From Kalymmatonema hyalinum WJT4-NPBG1 (GTDB taxonomy: Bacteria; Cyanobacteriota; Cyanobacteriia; Cyanobacteriales; Nostocaceae): DNA of 43,570 nucleotides. This document shows positions 36,115 through 43,570 of the stretch, one piece after another (position 1 is the stretch's first letter; every line of letters starts with the position of its first letter). The notes below the pieces were generated by a model. That model saw only the letters and a list, made by a program, of their open reading frames with translations. It was not told the origin of the DNA and made no database searches. The stretch lies in contig JAHHIB010000076.1 of the NCBI GenBank assembly GCA_019359075.1, positions 1 through 43,570 on the forward strand. The letters are read 5' to 3'. The translations under genes and the position numbers were made by a program.

Positions 36115-36966
36115 TTGTTCAAAACAAATCTCCTCCGTTTGTCCCAGTACCCTGCCCCTATTAGGCTGGGTGCGTTTCTATTGGCTTTGTTGGTACTCTG
36201 GTTGCCTTTCGCGGCACCGATTTACTTACTCGTCCATGATGCCAACTTAGTCAGTATATTGACAATCGTGCTGCTGTATGGTGAGTTTATCCTTTTACTC
36301 AGGCTATGGGGCAAGTACGTCTACAATCAACCTCAGTTGCTACGGCATTATGGTTTAGAAATGACGCGACTCAATGGCGTAGAACTGCTGCGCGGTTTGG
36401 CTATTGGGATAATTAGTCTTCTAATTTTGTTTGGGTTGGAAGGTAGCTTGGGTTGGCTAGTGTGGCAACAACCCAAAGTTTTTTTTCTTAAACTGATTTT
36501 AGAGAGTTTAATTGTTGGCTTGGGCATTGGTTTTGCTGAGGAATTATTATTCCGAGGTTGGTTGCTGGATGAGTTGCAACGAGATTACAGCAAAAGTGTA
36601 GCCTTGTGGGTTGATGCGGTTGCTTATGCGGCATTACACTTTATTAAGCCGCTGGAGGCAATTATTCATACACTACCGCAATTCCCAGCCTTAGTCATAC
36701 TAGGGTTAACGCAGGTATGGGGAAAGCGTTGGCGTAGGGGACGCCTCGGTTTACCCATTGGATACCACGCGGGTTTGGTTTGGGGTTATTACATTATTAA
36801 CGTGGGCAATTTGATTACGTATACAAAAAAAGTGCCAGAGTGGATAACTGGAATTGATCGCAATCCACTGGCAGGAGTGACGGGTATATTACTTTTAAGT
36901 GCGATCGCCCTCAGCGTGCGAGGATTCCTCAACAATGGACAGATTTCAAAGAACAACTCTGGTTAA
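36115..36966 (+). CDS. CPBP family intramembrane metalloprotease
   Basis: A 283-aa polytopic membrane protein with the CPBP (CAAX protease and bacteriocin-processing, Abi) fold. The three catalytic motifs are in order: EELLFRG (Glu142, Glu143, Arg147), a His in AALHF (His175) and the His in GYHAGLVWG (His218). It has about eight hydrophobic segments. Family members cleave prenylated or other membrane-bound substrates, and in cyanobacteria the substrates are unknown. The start is TTG at 36115. The next in-frame Met is far inside (about residue 82), so the non-ATG start is likely real. It follows clpS by 22 bp. The pairing of a proteolysis adaptor and a membrane protease is suggestive but not proof of joint function. 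Confidence 0.88.
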   Translation: MFKTNLLRLSQYPAPIRLGAFLLALLVLWLPFAAPIYLLVHDANLVSILTIVLLYGEFILLLRLWGKYVYNQPQLLRHYGLEMTRLNGVELLRGLAIGIISLLILFGLEGSLGWLVWQQPKVFFLKLILESLIVGLGIGFAEELLFRGWLLDELQRDYSKSVALWVDAVAYAALHFIKPLEAIIHTLPQFPALVILGLTQVWGKRWRRGRLGLPIGYHAGLVWGYYIINVGNLITYTKKVPEWITGIDRNPLAGVTGILLLSAIALSVRGFLNNGQISKNNSG

Positions 36967-37018
36967 ATTCAGTTATATAAATCTCATCTGCTGAAGGTAC
37001 TTGCTGTTAATTAGCCTT

Positions 37019-37678
37019 TTACAAAGCCATCTCCACCACTGTTCCTACCACGCATGCGCGCTCCAAATTTACTCCACTTAAATTAGCACCTTCTAATTCA
37101 GCACACAGTAAATTCGCAGCCGTCAAATTCGCACCCGCAAGATTCGCCCCCCGTAAGTCGGCTTCTTCCAGATTTGCCTCACTCAACAACGCTCCTTGCA
37201 AATCTGCACGATTCAAGTCTGCACCTTTGAGATTAGCTCCAGTCAAGTTAGCGCCTCGCAAGTCAGCACCTCGAAAGTCAACACCCTGCAAGTTGACATT
37301 CATCAAATTAGCACCGCTCAAAAAAGCACCTACAAACGACACTTCACTGAGTCTTGCTCCCATTAAGTTAGCGCCACGCAAATTGCTACCCCGCAAGTCA
37401 GCACTCGTCAAATCTGCTTGCATCAAATTTGCTCCCATAAGGTTTGCTCGCAAGTCGGTTTCTACGAGGTTGGCTCCCATCAAATTGGCACCTTCTAAAT
37501 GTCCACCTTCGAGTTTTGAACCTGTAAAAGTTGTGCCCACAAGGTGAGCGCCAGCAAGATTGACGCGACTTAAATCAACGTTTGATAAATCCTCGTCTTC
37601 TAAATCTGCTCCTGGCAGGTGTTTGAGTTTTCCTGAGCGAATTTCGTCAACATTCATCTTCTTCGCGTCGTGGTTCAT
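37019..37678 (-). CDS. Pentapeptide repeat protein
   Basis: A 219-aa protein built almost wholly of A(D/N)LXX repeats, starting at about residue 22, for example LPGADLEDEDLSNVDLSRVN and onwards to the C-terminus. Such sequences form a right-handed quadrilateral beta helix of about eight or more coils. The helix probably binds another protein. Roles of individual cyanobacterial members are mostly unknown. The start codon overlaps the stop codon of the upstream DICT-domain gene (TAATG, one shared base at 37678), so translation is coupled and the two proteins are likely made together and may interact. One degenerate coil near VVETDLRANLMGANLM has a repeat out of phase, which may be a natural bulge. 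Confidence 0.9.
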   Translation of the reverse strand: MNHDAKKMNVDEIRSGKLKHLPGADLEDEDLSNVDLSRVNLAGAHLVGTTFTGSKLEGGHLEGANLMGANLVETDLRANLMGANLMQADLTSADLRGSNLRGANLMGARLSEVSFVGAFLSGANLMNVNLQGVDFRGADLRGANLTGANLKGADLNRADLQGALLSEANLEEADLRGANLAGANLTAANLLCAELEGANLSGVNLERACVVGTVVEMAL

Positions 37679-39078
37679 TAAAATTTGCGATAATTGCCTA
37701 TCTGACTATCTGCTTTACTTTCGCTATCTAGCCTACTATTAAGTAGCCACATACCAGTACTAAGTTTGGGTGTCATCAAGGGTAAGTCGAGTCCCTGTTG
37801 CAAACCCATGACTAACAAAGCTAATGTATCTACAAGTTTGGGGTCAAAGCGATAGGATTGTAATTGTTTGCACTCTTCTAAAGCTTGAGTAAATATTTCC
37901 TCGGGACTTAAGTGAGAGGTTTTTTTCTGATTAACCCGCCACTGGAAGTCTGCCACTAATGCGAGAATTCTTGACTCTAAGGGAATTTCATCTCCAGCTA
38001 ACCCTGCTGGTTCCCCTGTACCATCCCACCACTCGCTTTGATGTGTAATAATTTGTGCGATCGCTCGCAGCCGTGGCATTGTTCGCAGTACCTGCGCTCC
38101 TGGTACTAGAGGACAAGTCAAGGGACAACAGGGTGCATCTTCTTGATAGCGGGTGGAAGAACCAGGAGAAAGAACGCTTTCGGCTCTTTGCAATGGATCT
38201 ATACGTTGCAGCAACCCTGCTAGGCGTAGACGTTTTGTTTGCCACGCGGGAAGATCCAAAAGTTGCCCCATTGTTTCTGCTAATGCTACCACTTCCGCTG
38301 CTGCCATTGGATTGGTAATATCGGCAGCATCTATCATTTGCGCCATCCGCAAAAATGCCTGGATTTCGTTGGAAACCAAATTCCGATCCAGTGCTTGGTG
38401 GCGAGCCCCTGTGGGGACAGATATATTCACTTGCCCCGTCTGGAGGTAATCTACTACGAGAGAAACGACTGCACTCAAGTCTTCTGGTGTGGCAAGGCGC
38501 GGCTGGATTGTGTCTTTGTGTGCCTTGAGTTCTTTTGCCAGTTCTGGGTTGTAGCTTTCGATGTGGGAAATTGCTAATTGAGCTGTTTCTTGCACTAACT
38601 CCGGCTCAAATGTCCACAAACCGTAGAATTTGCGCTCTACGTCCGATGCGGGTACTCCAGTGGAACCATAATCAGCTTCTGATAATTCTTGACAAATTAC
38701 CATTGCTGTGTAATTTTGTGATACAATAATCAGATGCCACTCCTGCGCTACTGGATCGGCTGGATCTATAGCAACTAGGTTCACATTGGGCAACTGGCTT
38801 GTAGAATGTTCGGCAAAGCTTGTATCCGGGGCTGCCATTATAGCAACTTGGCTGGCTTTTTTGGCGATATCTGCGTATCTTTCGGCTTCTTGCAGATACC
38901 ACTTTCCTCGTTGGAAGGCTGTGATGACTAAGGGTGTTCCCTCGTCTTTTAATATGTGGTCTTCCAGGGCATGGCACAGGGAAACCAAAGTATTTTTATA
39001 GTAAACGCCGTATTGAATTGGTCTTTTACTATGGCGATGAGCTGCTTCTAGTTTTTGTAAAATTGAGCCTTCTAACAT
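37678..39078 (-). CDS. DICT sensory domain protein with degenerate HD-GYP-like region
   Basis: A 466-aa regulator. Residues about 15-185 form a DICT domain (GVYYKNTLVSLCHALEDHIL, then ITAFQRGKWYLQEAERYA, EWHLIIVSQNYTAMVICQE), a sensory module found in cyanobacterial light and stress signalling, often with GGDEF or HD-GYP outputs. The C-terminal part resembles an HD-GYP phosphodiesterase domain but is degenerate. The region corresponding to the HHExxDGxGYP loop reads HQSEWWDGTGEPAGLAGDEI, lacking the GYP and some metal ligands, and LLQRIDP replaces LLHDIGK. It may bind a ligand without cyclic-di-GMP hydrolysis. It is translationally coupled to a pentapeptide repeat protein. No DNA-binding domain is visible. 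Confidence 0.82.
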   Translation of the reverse strand: MLEGSILQKLEAAHRHSKRPIQYGVYYKNTLVSLCHALEDHILKDEGTPLVITAFQRGKWYLQEAERYADIAKKASQVAIMAAPDTSFAEHSTSQLPNVNLVAIDPADPVAQEWHLIIVSQNYTAMVICQELSEADYGSTGVPASDVERKFYGLWTFEPELVQETAQLAISHIESYNPELAKELKAHKDTIQPRLATPEDLSAVVSLVVDYLQTGQVNISVPTGARHQALDRNLVSNEIQAFLRMAQMIDAADITNPMAAAEVVALAETMGQLLDLPAWQTKRLRLAGLLQRIDPLQRAESVLSPGSSTRYQEDAPCCPLTCPLVPGAQVLRTMPRLRAIAQIITHQSEWWDGTGEPAGLAGDEIPLESRILALVADFQWRVNQKKTSHLSPEEIFTQALEECKQLQSYRFDPKLVDTLALLVMGLQQGLDLPLMTPKLSTGMWLLNSRLDSESKADSQIGNYRKF

Positions 39079-39264
39079 GAGATTTGATTAAATAAACCGC
39101 ACAGGAGTGGCGAGATGAGGGTAGACGAAGCGAGTATTGAGGGTAGAGAGCAAAGCGAGTATTAAGGGAGCAGGGGAAGATGAGGGAGAAATTACTTCCT
39201 CATCCGACAGCATCCCCCTCATCCTCTTCATCCTCTTCATCTCTAACCCTTATCCCCGTGTCTT

Positions 39265-40857
39265 CTATGATACACTAACGAGTTGTTTTTCTTTCGTCTC
39301 AACGGGTGCAGAAAGTGCTTCTTCTAAGTCGGCACAACCCAGTTTTTCTTCTAATATTTTCATGACTTCGCGTCCGAAATCGTTAGGGTTTTGTCGCCAA
39401 GCTTGTAAGCAGACTTCCCCAAAGAATGAACCAAGGGGTTCGGGGTTCCAGAGCATTTTCTGGACAGTCCAAGGTGTAATGTTCATTGGATCATACCCTG
39501 GTTTAAGAATATTTTCTTTGAAGGCGTATTCTTCGAGGTGGGTATGGGGTTGCAAACCGATGAAGAAAATCGCAGGTTCGACTTTATCCGCACCGAAGAT
39601 GCGTTCGAGTTCACGGTGGTAGGCGATGGTTTGACGGATGGTTTCGGGACGTTCGTCAATGACGTTAAATGAGTAATTGACGGAAACTAAGTCGTTGAAC
39701 CCAGCGGCTTTCAAATCACGGCAGTTTTGCAAGACTGTTCGCAGGTTGTAGCCCATGCGCATTTTCCGCACGAGTTCTTGAGAACCACTGGTAATACCAA
39801 TTTCAAAGTAGTTCATCCCGGTTTTCGCCATCAAGTCACACAACTCTGGTGTGAGGTTGTCGGCTCTGATGTATGCTGCCCAGTGGATATCCGTCATCCC
39901 AGAATCAACGATTTTCTGTAAGAGTTCTACAGCATCGCTCATAAATTTTCGAGCTGGGATAAATTGGGCGTCGGTAAACCAGAAGTTGCGAATGCCGCGA
40001 TCGTACAATTGCCGCATCTCAGCAACAACTTCCGAAGCTGGGTTGATGCGTACTTGCTTGCCTTCAACAACGGTGTAGACGCAATAACAGCAGTTGTGGG
40101 GACAACCACGCTTAGTTTGTACACCTATATAAAAGTCTTCTTCTTGCAGGTAATAGTTAAATTCCGGCCACATACTTTCGATATAGTTGTAGTCGCAAGC
40201 GGATTTTTCTAGGGGAGTGGGTTGTTCGTGAATCAGGCGATCGCGTGGTTTATCTTCTCCTACGACATAACACCTTTCATCGCGAAATTCTTGAGCGCTT
40301 AAAAGTTTTGTCAGCAGGGTTTCGCCTTCTCCCACGGAAACAATCGTTCCCTTGGGTAAGCTTTTACCCACTTGCTCGTAAAAGACGCTGACAGCACCAC
40401 CACCAACGATCACTCGAGCATCGGGGTTATAACGTTTAGCGCGTTTAATGCCCCGTTTAACTAAGCCCAAATTCCGCCACAACTCACCGTAGTATCCCGA
40501 CGCAATCCGCAACAAACCAATAGCCCCTTTTATCTTGAGTAATGGATTGCCGGAGTAGAAAAACTCGAAGGAATACTGTAATGGGTTACCACCACGTCCA
40601 CCCACTGGAGCATAAATTTGAATATCACGCCACGAATACACAAGTAGTGTGGGCTTGAATTCATTGATACAGCGATCCAGGGCAGCAGCATAATCTAGAG
40701 GTGGCACTGTTCCCAAATCAAAAATGCGCTGTTCTATGGTAGGAAACTGCTTATGGACGTGATCTGCCAGATAAACTACCCCAATCGGAAAGATCGGGTT
40801 ACAAGGAAGGCGAACATAGAGAATTCGGTTGTCCATCACAGGTCTTTTAACTTCCAT
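39265..40857 (-). CDS. B12-binding domain radical SAM protein, photosynthetic type
   Basis: A 530-aa protein. Its N-terminal part (residues about 10-180, MDNRILYVRLPCNPIFPIGV, GGGAVSVFYEQVG) resembles a cobalamin-binding domain. The radical SAM cluster motif is in KRGCPHNCCYCVYTVVEG near residue 252 (CX3CX2C), followed by WFTDAQFIPARKF and IGITSGSQELVRKMRMGYN. It resembles the cyanobacterial family annotated as photosystem II high light acclimation radical SAM protein, which I recall but could not check. The substrate is unknown. The ATG at 40857 is used. A second Met at residue 8 (MDNRIL) is a plausible alternative and may be the conserved start. The gene is followed on the same strand by the DICT gene after 186 bp. 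Confidence 0.8.
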   Translation of the reverse strand: MEVKRPVMDNRILYVRLPCNPIFPIGVVYLADHVHKQFPTIEQRIFDLGTVPPLDYAAALDRCINEFKPTLLVYSWRDIQIYAPVGGRGGNPLQYSFEFFYSGNPLLKIKGAIGLLRIASGYYGELWRNLGLVKRGIKRAKRYNPDARVIVGGGAVSVFYEQVGKSLPKGTIVSVGEGETLLTKLLSAQEFRDERCYVVGEDKPRDRLIHEQPTPLEKSACDYNYIESMWPEFNYYLQEEDFYIGVQTKRGCPHNCCYCVYTVVEGKQVRINPASEVVAEMRQLYDRGIRNFWFTDAQFIPARKFMSDAVELLQKIVDSGMTDIHWAAYIRADNLTPELCDLMAKTGMNYFEIGITSGSQELVRKMRMGYNLRTVLQNCRDLKAAGFNDLVSVNYSFNVIDERPETIRQTIAYHRELERIFGADKVEPAIFFIGLQPHTHLEEYAFKENILKPGYDPMNITPWTVQKMLWNPEPLGSFFGEVCLQAWRQNPNDFGREVMKILEEKLGCADLEEALSAPVETKEKQLVSVS

Positions 40858-41395
40858 CTTGCTGTTTTTAAGGGAAAGTGAGATTAATAGCTTTTAAAAG
40901 AAGTATTGAGATTAATTTTTGTCCTATATCTTAATATTACTTGACATTTAGGCAGATAAGGATTTAATCTGTCCTTTTTGTTGATATTCAGTGGAACTAG
41001 TTAAATTCACTTAGGCGTCAGATACATACTCTCTCAACAGAAATATTATTAAATTATAAAGATTTTTCTATAGATAGCTTTACAATAACAACAACTCTGT
41101 TTGCCAAGCGATGATCTACATATCTTGGTTATGGGGTAGAGGCGTGAGGATTGACAACTAAATTTCGCCGTTTATGATTTTTTGTGAACCACAGAACATT
41201 ATGTGTGTGGGAGCATAATGTACAATTGCAGAAAAGGCATAAATTTTCACAAATTTTTCATATATCGGCAAATCTTAAGATAGAAATAATAATAGAAAAG
41301 CTCAGTTGGTAGTCGGGGTTACAGCAACTGGGGATCAGCCGGTGCTAGCTTGACAAGTGTAAGATAAGATAGTGGCGTAAAGCTCCTCAGCAGTT
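40858..41395. other. AT-rich divergent spacer
   Basis: Between the radical SAM gene (minus) and the DUF1830 gene (plus). AT-rich, no gene. A CAGTTG/CAACTG inverted repeat near 41304-41331 and TTGACA near 41352 are visible before the DUF1830 gene, but no well-spaced -10 box supports a promoter call. Confidence 0.35.
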
Positions 41396-41791
41396 ATGGC
41401 TCAAATATTAGATCCTCTACCACCTGAACAATCAGGTTATCTTTTCTGCTGCTACGTTAATGCCACAAGCAAAATACAGGTGGCTCGCATCTCGAATATT
41501 CCCAACTGGTACTTTGAACGGGTTGTTTTTCCTGGACAAAGGTTAGTGTTTGAAGCTCCAAAAGAAGCTCAACTTGAGATTCATACGGGCATGATGGCAA
41601 GTGCAATTTTATCGGATAACATTCCGTGCGATCGCCTCGCAATCAGCGAAGCTAGCAATTATGAGTTTCATACAGACTCACAACCAGCAATAGACCCTAT
41701 CAATAAAAAACCAATTGTGCAGACGATTAATACAAAAACCGGAGATTCCAAAAAACCTTTGCAAGTCGCTGGTTTAGTATACATTGATTAA
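41396..41791 (+). CDS. DUF1830 family protein
   Basis: A 131-aa protein of the cyanobacterial DUF1830 family. The family block is clear: LFCCYVNATSKIQVARISNIPNWYFERVVFPGQRLVFEAP, then LEIHTGMMASAILSDNIPCDRL. Two adjacent cysteines (GYLFCCYVN) and a later Cys are present. No catalytic site or membrane segment is evident, and the C-terminal 40 residues are low in conserved features. The function is unknown. The ATG at 41396 follows a region without strong Shine-Dalgarno pairing. It is followed by a strong hairpin terminator, so it forms a single-gene unit. Confidence 0.88.
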   Translation: MAQILDPLPPEQSGYLFCCYVNATSKIQVARISNIPNWYFERVVFPGQRLVFEAPKEAQLEIHTGMMASAILSDNIPCDRLAISEASNYEFHTDSQPAIDPINKKPIVQTINTKTGDSKKPLQVAGLVYID

Positions 41792-41811
41792 AAAAAACAA
41801 TTTTCTTTAGT

Positions 41812-41843
41812 AAGAGGGTTGCTGAACTCAGCAGCCCTCTTTT
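41812..41843 (+). terminator. Intrinsic terminator after the DUF1830 gene
   Basis: AAGAGGG-T-TGCTGA and TCAGCA-G-CCCTCTT make a 14-bp stem with one T-G pair and a 2-nt nominal loop, followed by TTTTGTTT. Confidence 0.85.
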
Positions 41844-41922
41844 GTTTAGTTATTAGTTGTCTAGACGTACCATGTCACGTCTAGACATTAAATTTTTTCA
41901 TCACTCCACTTCCCCATCTACA

Positions 41923-42393
41923 ATGTTTACTATGAACCTACCTTCCTTTCTTTGGCTGTGGAAAATAGCAGCATGGTCGATGGGGTTATCGTTGTTAGCT
42001 TATTTGCTATTGGCGGTTACAGGCTTTTGGATGTTTCGTAACAGAACATCGCAGCGCCCCTCTTTTATTTCCTCATTTACCCAGGGAAATACAAGTATAC
42101 GTTCCCTTCACTATCTAATCGGCAGTTGCATGGTAAGTTTAGTACTGCTGCTGCTACTAATTGGCATTATTGGCACTTTCGGTCACTTTGGTTCCTTAGG
42201 ACACTCGTCACACCTCATTGCTGGGGTGATAGTGGTTGTGTTAGTTTTCCTGTCTGCTGGAAGCGCATTGCTTATCAACGGGAGACGACCTTGGGCTAGA
42301 CGTGTCCATGTTGGCGCTAATATTGCCCTGTTCGTTGGCTTTGTCTGGGTATCGCTCACAGGCTGGAGTGTGGTGCAAAAGTACTTACCATAA
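41923..42393 (+). CDS. DUF4079 domain membrane protein
   Basis: A membrane protein of the DUF4079 family found in cyanobacteria and plastids. From the ATG at 41923 (MFTMNLPSFLWLWKIAAW) it is 156 aa with four hydrophobic segments: residues about 10-32, 57-82, 86-110 and 124-146. His residues in the second and third segments (LHYLIG, FGHFGSLGHSSHLIAG) and in RRVHVGANI resemble haem-ligand positions of cytochrome b561-like proteins, but haem binding is an inference. The frame is open 22 codons further upstream, yet that part is hydrophilic and repeat-like, so I set the start at the internal ATG. Another start at 41932 is possible. The function is unknown. Confidence 0.8.
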   Translation: MFTMNLPSFLWLWKIAAWSMGLSLLAYLLLAVTGFWMFRNRTSQRPSFISSFTQGNTSIRSLHYLIGSCMVSLVLLLLLIGIIGTFGHFGSLGHSSHLIAGVIVVVLVFLSAGSALLINGRRPWARRVHVGANIALFVGFVWVSLTGWSVVQKYLP

Positions 42394-42628
42394 TGAGTAC
42401 TAAAAAAGGTGTCAAAAGTTAGAATGTTTAGGTTAAGCTAGAACGAAGCCATGAACAATTCACCTGCTTTGTAAATTTCAAAATTATCTGGCACTTATTC
42501 TGAAGAATTATTTGTCACCCGACAGTGCACCAGTTAGTGGTAATACGGAGTCAACTGTCGTGTAGTGGCAAATTATAAGCTCTCAGCCCGTGCGATCGCT
42601 ATCTAACAACTCACTGCTTTATCTGTTC

Positions 42629-43408
42629 CTAATGCAGAGCGTGGGAGATATTTGGATTGAGGGATTTCCGACGCATCAGCAGCAGAAAAACAGCAGGTAC
42701 AAAATAGAGAGACACAAGCGTAACCCCTCCCAACCCTCCAGCAATCACAATCGCCAGTGGATTCCAGAAGCCAGTGGGATCAAACAGCAGGGGGGTGAAG
42801 CCTGCAATATCCGTGATGGTAGTAGCGACAGACCGCCAGCCCATCATGAATGCAATCACTGCGATCGCCAGCAACGACCCAACAATCAATTCCTGAAGCA
42901 CGCCATTGACTCGTCGGCTCACATAACCACTCTGATCGAGAATCGTCCGAATGGTAATCCCTGTCGGTAATTGAGCCTGAAACTCTTTGAGAAACTGACG
43001 AGCTGAAGCCGCCCACCGATCCACCCGCTTGCCGGACTCCACGGTTGCCGATAAAACAATCCCTGGCTTACCAGATACAAAGGCCAGACTATCAGCCCAA
43101 ACTGGCTCAACATTCTTGACTGTTTCCTTGAGGTTAACAGTGATAATTGAAATTCCCAAATCGGATGTCGATTCCAGCGTGTCAATTTCTTCGACTTCCG
43201 ATAATTCGTCCTCAATGACTTCCGTTACTTGAGCTTCGACGCGATCAGCACTGGCTCCTGGAAATAGGGTTGTTACTGTAGCCGTGCGCTAATTAAGTTC
43301 TCGGTCTTCCAAGCGTGGCAAGGAGAAGAAAGACGAAAGTCCCCATACCAAAATTAATATCAGGGTGAGAATTAACAGTTGTCGATTGCGGTAGAAAAGG
43401 GTAAACAT
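42629..43408 (-). pseudogene. Miniature RND efflux permease remnant
   Basis: The frame begins at the ATG at 43408 with the usual RND N-terminus (LFYRNRQLLILTLILILVWG) and is open for 260 codons, except for TAG at codon 40 (43289-43291), where homologues are expected to have Gln (ELTQRTA). A functional HAE1/CusA-type protein is about 1000 aa. Here two large blocks are missing: VEPVWA joins DSLAFVSG near 43092, losing much of the porter domain, and FMMGWRSV joins ATTITDIAGF near 42829, losing the central and second half up to the last helices (GGLGGVTLVSLYFVPAVF). Both joins keep the frame. No membrane-fusion partner is seen. It is best read as a decayed gene, possibly damaged by the neighbouring insertion sequence. 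Confidence 0.85.
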
Positions 43409-43522
43409 GATCGCTCGCTTTCTCTCTTCTTTACTGCCTTAAATCAACTAGTAGTTCACCACAGAGATTTTGACAGGTGTCCAGGTTACTGAGAAACTAG
43501 TTGAAAATCTCGGTATTCACAA

Positions 43523-43570
43523 ATGGCAGAAAAATACATCGTTAACCTCACACAAGAGGAATATTCATCA
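43523..43570 (+). CDS. Start of an IS630-type transposase (cut by the window end)
   Basis: The last 48 bp are an open frame, MAEKYIVNLTQEEYSS, continuing past the end of the window. The K-Y-I-V-L-T-EE pattern resembles the N-terminus of cyanobacterial IS630-family transposases, which begin with a winged helix-turn-helix. Only 16 residues are visible, so the identification is tentative. If correct, the insertion sequence lies 115 bp beyond the RND pseudogene start. No terminal inverted repeat could be delimited in 43409-43522. Confidence 0.45.
   Translation, partial: MAEKYIVNLTQEEYSS

Noticed and set aside
39137-39622. 161-codon open frame opposite the second radical SAM gene
   Set aside because: Shadow of a well-supported gene, with repeat-derived N-terminus.

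Overview
The window comes from a filamentous, Nostocales-type cyanobacterium. The signs are abundant HIP1 octamers (GCGATCGC), heptanucleotide STRR tandem repeats and MITE-like palindromes in the spacers, a ferredoxin-type glutamate synthase, an RNase E ending in the cyanobacterial polyarginine tail, and several families that are essentially cyanobacterial (DUF1830, DUF1997, DUF4079, DICT domain). Gene content is mostly chromosomal housekeeping. I saw no tRNA, rRNA, CRISPR array or intact transposon.

Layout. 1-2500: a small membrane protein, a repeat-rich spacer, and dxr with its terminator. 3026-7136: two tandem PIG-V-like GT-C glycosyltransferases and a DUF2079 membrane protein. 8030-8950: a NodB-type polysaccharide deacetylase. 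9455-14173: the large glutamate synthase gene on the minus strand. 15042-18056: a secreted phosphodiester glycosidase and a mannose-6-phosphate-isomerase-like cupin. 18351-24180: an IscA-type Fe-S protein followed by the str cluster rpsL / rpsG-fusA-tuf-rpsJ, with a near-perfect sigma70 promoter before rpsL and an unusually long, structured spacer between rpsL and rpsG. 24407-26749: a LON-substrate-binding-domain protein, pheA and a DUF1997 protein. 27273-30131: rne-rnhB. 30843-34039: a large B12/radical SAM protein and a STAS protein. 34504-36966: two small conserved-looking proteins, clpS and a CPBP membrane protease. 37019-40857: a DICT-domain regulator overlapping a pentapeptide-repeat gene by one base, then a second B12-radical SAM protein. 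41396-42393: DUF1830 and DUF4079 proteins. 42629-43570: a decayed, internally deleted RND efflux gene next to what looks like the first codons of an IS630-type transposase.

How it works together. Much of the window is translation and RNA metabolism (S12, S7, EF-G, EF-Tu, S10, RNase E, RNase HII, ClpS). A second theme is envelope or glycan chemistry (GT-C enzymes, DUF2079, polysaccharide deacetylase, secreted glycosidase, PMI-like cupin). The main curiosities are non-coding or decay-related: the rpsL-rpsG spacer with a terminator, a nested stem structure and a possible new promoter; paired 10-bp palindromes 21 bp apart before fusA; repeat elements that have entered reading frames in at least three genes; several MITE-like elements, one of which supplies the stop codon of rnhB; and the miniature RND pseudogene. 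I did not find a clear new multi-gene system. The best candidates for something undescribed are the rpsL-rpsG RNA element and the coding-region repeat insertions.
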